This document shows positions 63,764 to 64,000 of a stretch of DNA of 64,000 nt, one piece after another. The stretch covers positions 434,001 to 498,000 of the forward strand of contig NZ_JASJAP010000001.1 of NCBI RefSeq assembly GCF_030066995.1, given 5' to 3'. The notes beneath the pieces are model-generated. The model saw only the letters and a list, made by a program, of their open reading frames with translations. It was not told where the DNA came from and searched no databases. This stretch comes from Erythrobacter sp. (lineage in GTDB: Bacteria; Pseudomonadota; Alphaproteobacteria; Sphingomonadales; Sphingomonadaceae). Within the stretch, counting starts at the first letter, position 1; each line of letters opens with the position of its first letter. The position numbers and the translations under genes are program-made.

Positions 63764-64000
63764 ATGGCTAGAATCGGACGGGGTTATTTCGATCGCAAGG
63801 GTCAGTTTTTCCGCACCCCGCGCGAAGCAACGGCTAGCGATCTGGCCGCCTTGCTTGGGCAGATTGGTGATGGCGAAAGCTTGGCCCCCGGGATTGCGCA
63901 CACATTGCTTGAACGTCGCTCGGATATTGAGGCGCTCTTTTCAGAGCACGACGCCATGATGGCTGAGGGAGCCGACGATTCTGTCATCACGCCGATCAAG
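63764..64000 (+). CDS. hypothetical protein, N-terminal part only
   Basis: The frame from ATG 63764 (MARIGRGYFDRKGQFFRTPR) is open to the right edge. ATG 63758 is in frame but lies 1 nt after AGGAGG (63751-63756), whereas 63764 is 7 nt after it. Visible residues are charged and helical (SDLAALLGQIGDGESLAPGI, HTLLERRSDIEALFSEHDAM). No motif is recognised. Confidence 0.65.
   Translation, partial: MARIGRGYFDRKGQFFRTPREATASDLAALLGQIGDGESLAPGIAHTLLERRSDIEALFSEHDAMMAEGADDSVITPIK

Overview
The window is high-GC chromosomal DNA from an alphaproteobacterium, most likely a sphingomonad of the Erythrobacteraceae type. The evidence is a C4-pathway 5-aminolevulinate synthase, proteobacterial gene pairs such as plsY-dprA and lepB-rnc-era, strong G/C third-position bias, and the short palindromic repeats common in sphingomonad intergenic regions. 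No rRNA, CRISPR array, plasmid function or complete insertion sequence was seen. One tRNA (Leu, anticodon CAG) lies at 6.0 kb.

Layout: 0-4 kb is a small accessory catabolic set (TetR regulator running off the left edge, GPH-type transporter, alpha/beta hydrolase, phytanoyl-CoA dioxygenase-like oxygenase). 3.9-6.0 kb holds a compositionally different orphan gene beside the 3' end of tRNA-Leu, preceded by a perfect 12-bp-stem hairpin. 6.4-11.1 kb has an exported M24 peptidase and a heme-uptake pair (TonB-dependent receptor with FRAP and NPDL boxes, plus a DUF6607-like periplasmic protein) behind a Fur-like box. 11-17.6 kb has a single-domain response regulator, a PTP-like phosphatase, thioredoxin reductase, two MAPEG membrane proteins, a BtaA/BtaB betaine-lipid pair and a threonine dehydratase-like enzyme.

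17.8-27.5 kb carries a dispersed alternative spermidine pathway: carboxy(nor)spermidine dehydrogenase, carboxy(nor)spermidine decarboxylase and ornithine decarboxylase. Between them lie a DUF5694-like protein, a frameshifted glycosylasparaginase, VTT and SDR proteins, a Crp-type regulator, DUF3137 and LemA. 27.6-33.2 kb has a universal stress protein behind an Fnr/FixK-like palindrome, a hypothetical protein, a nitroreductase, a TauD-type oxygenase, hemA and murI. 33.3-45.3 kb is mostly core: plsY, dprA, a VWA protein, topA, a PilZ-sized orphan followed by a CheY-like regulator, era, rnc, lepB and pgi.

45.7-49.7 kb has two tandem TonB-C-like periplasmic proteins, a DEAD-box helicase and an orphan SIR2-like protein; glutathione reductase and an FAD oxidase follow. 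52.5-63.5 kb is a propionyl-CoA to succinyl-CoA locus (pccB, epimerase, crotonase, methylmalonyl-CoA mutase, pccA). It is interspersed with O-acetylhomoserine sulfhydrylase, small membrane proteins, a DUF3445 protein and an LprI-like protein, and its gaps hold several families of palindromic repeats, two of which bracket a GIY-YIG nuclease gene.
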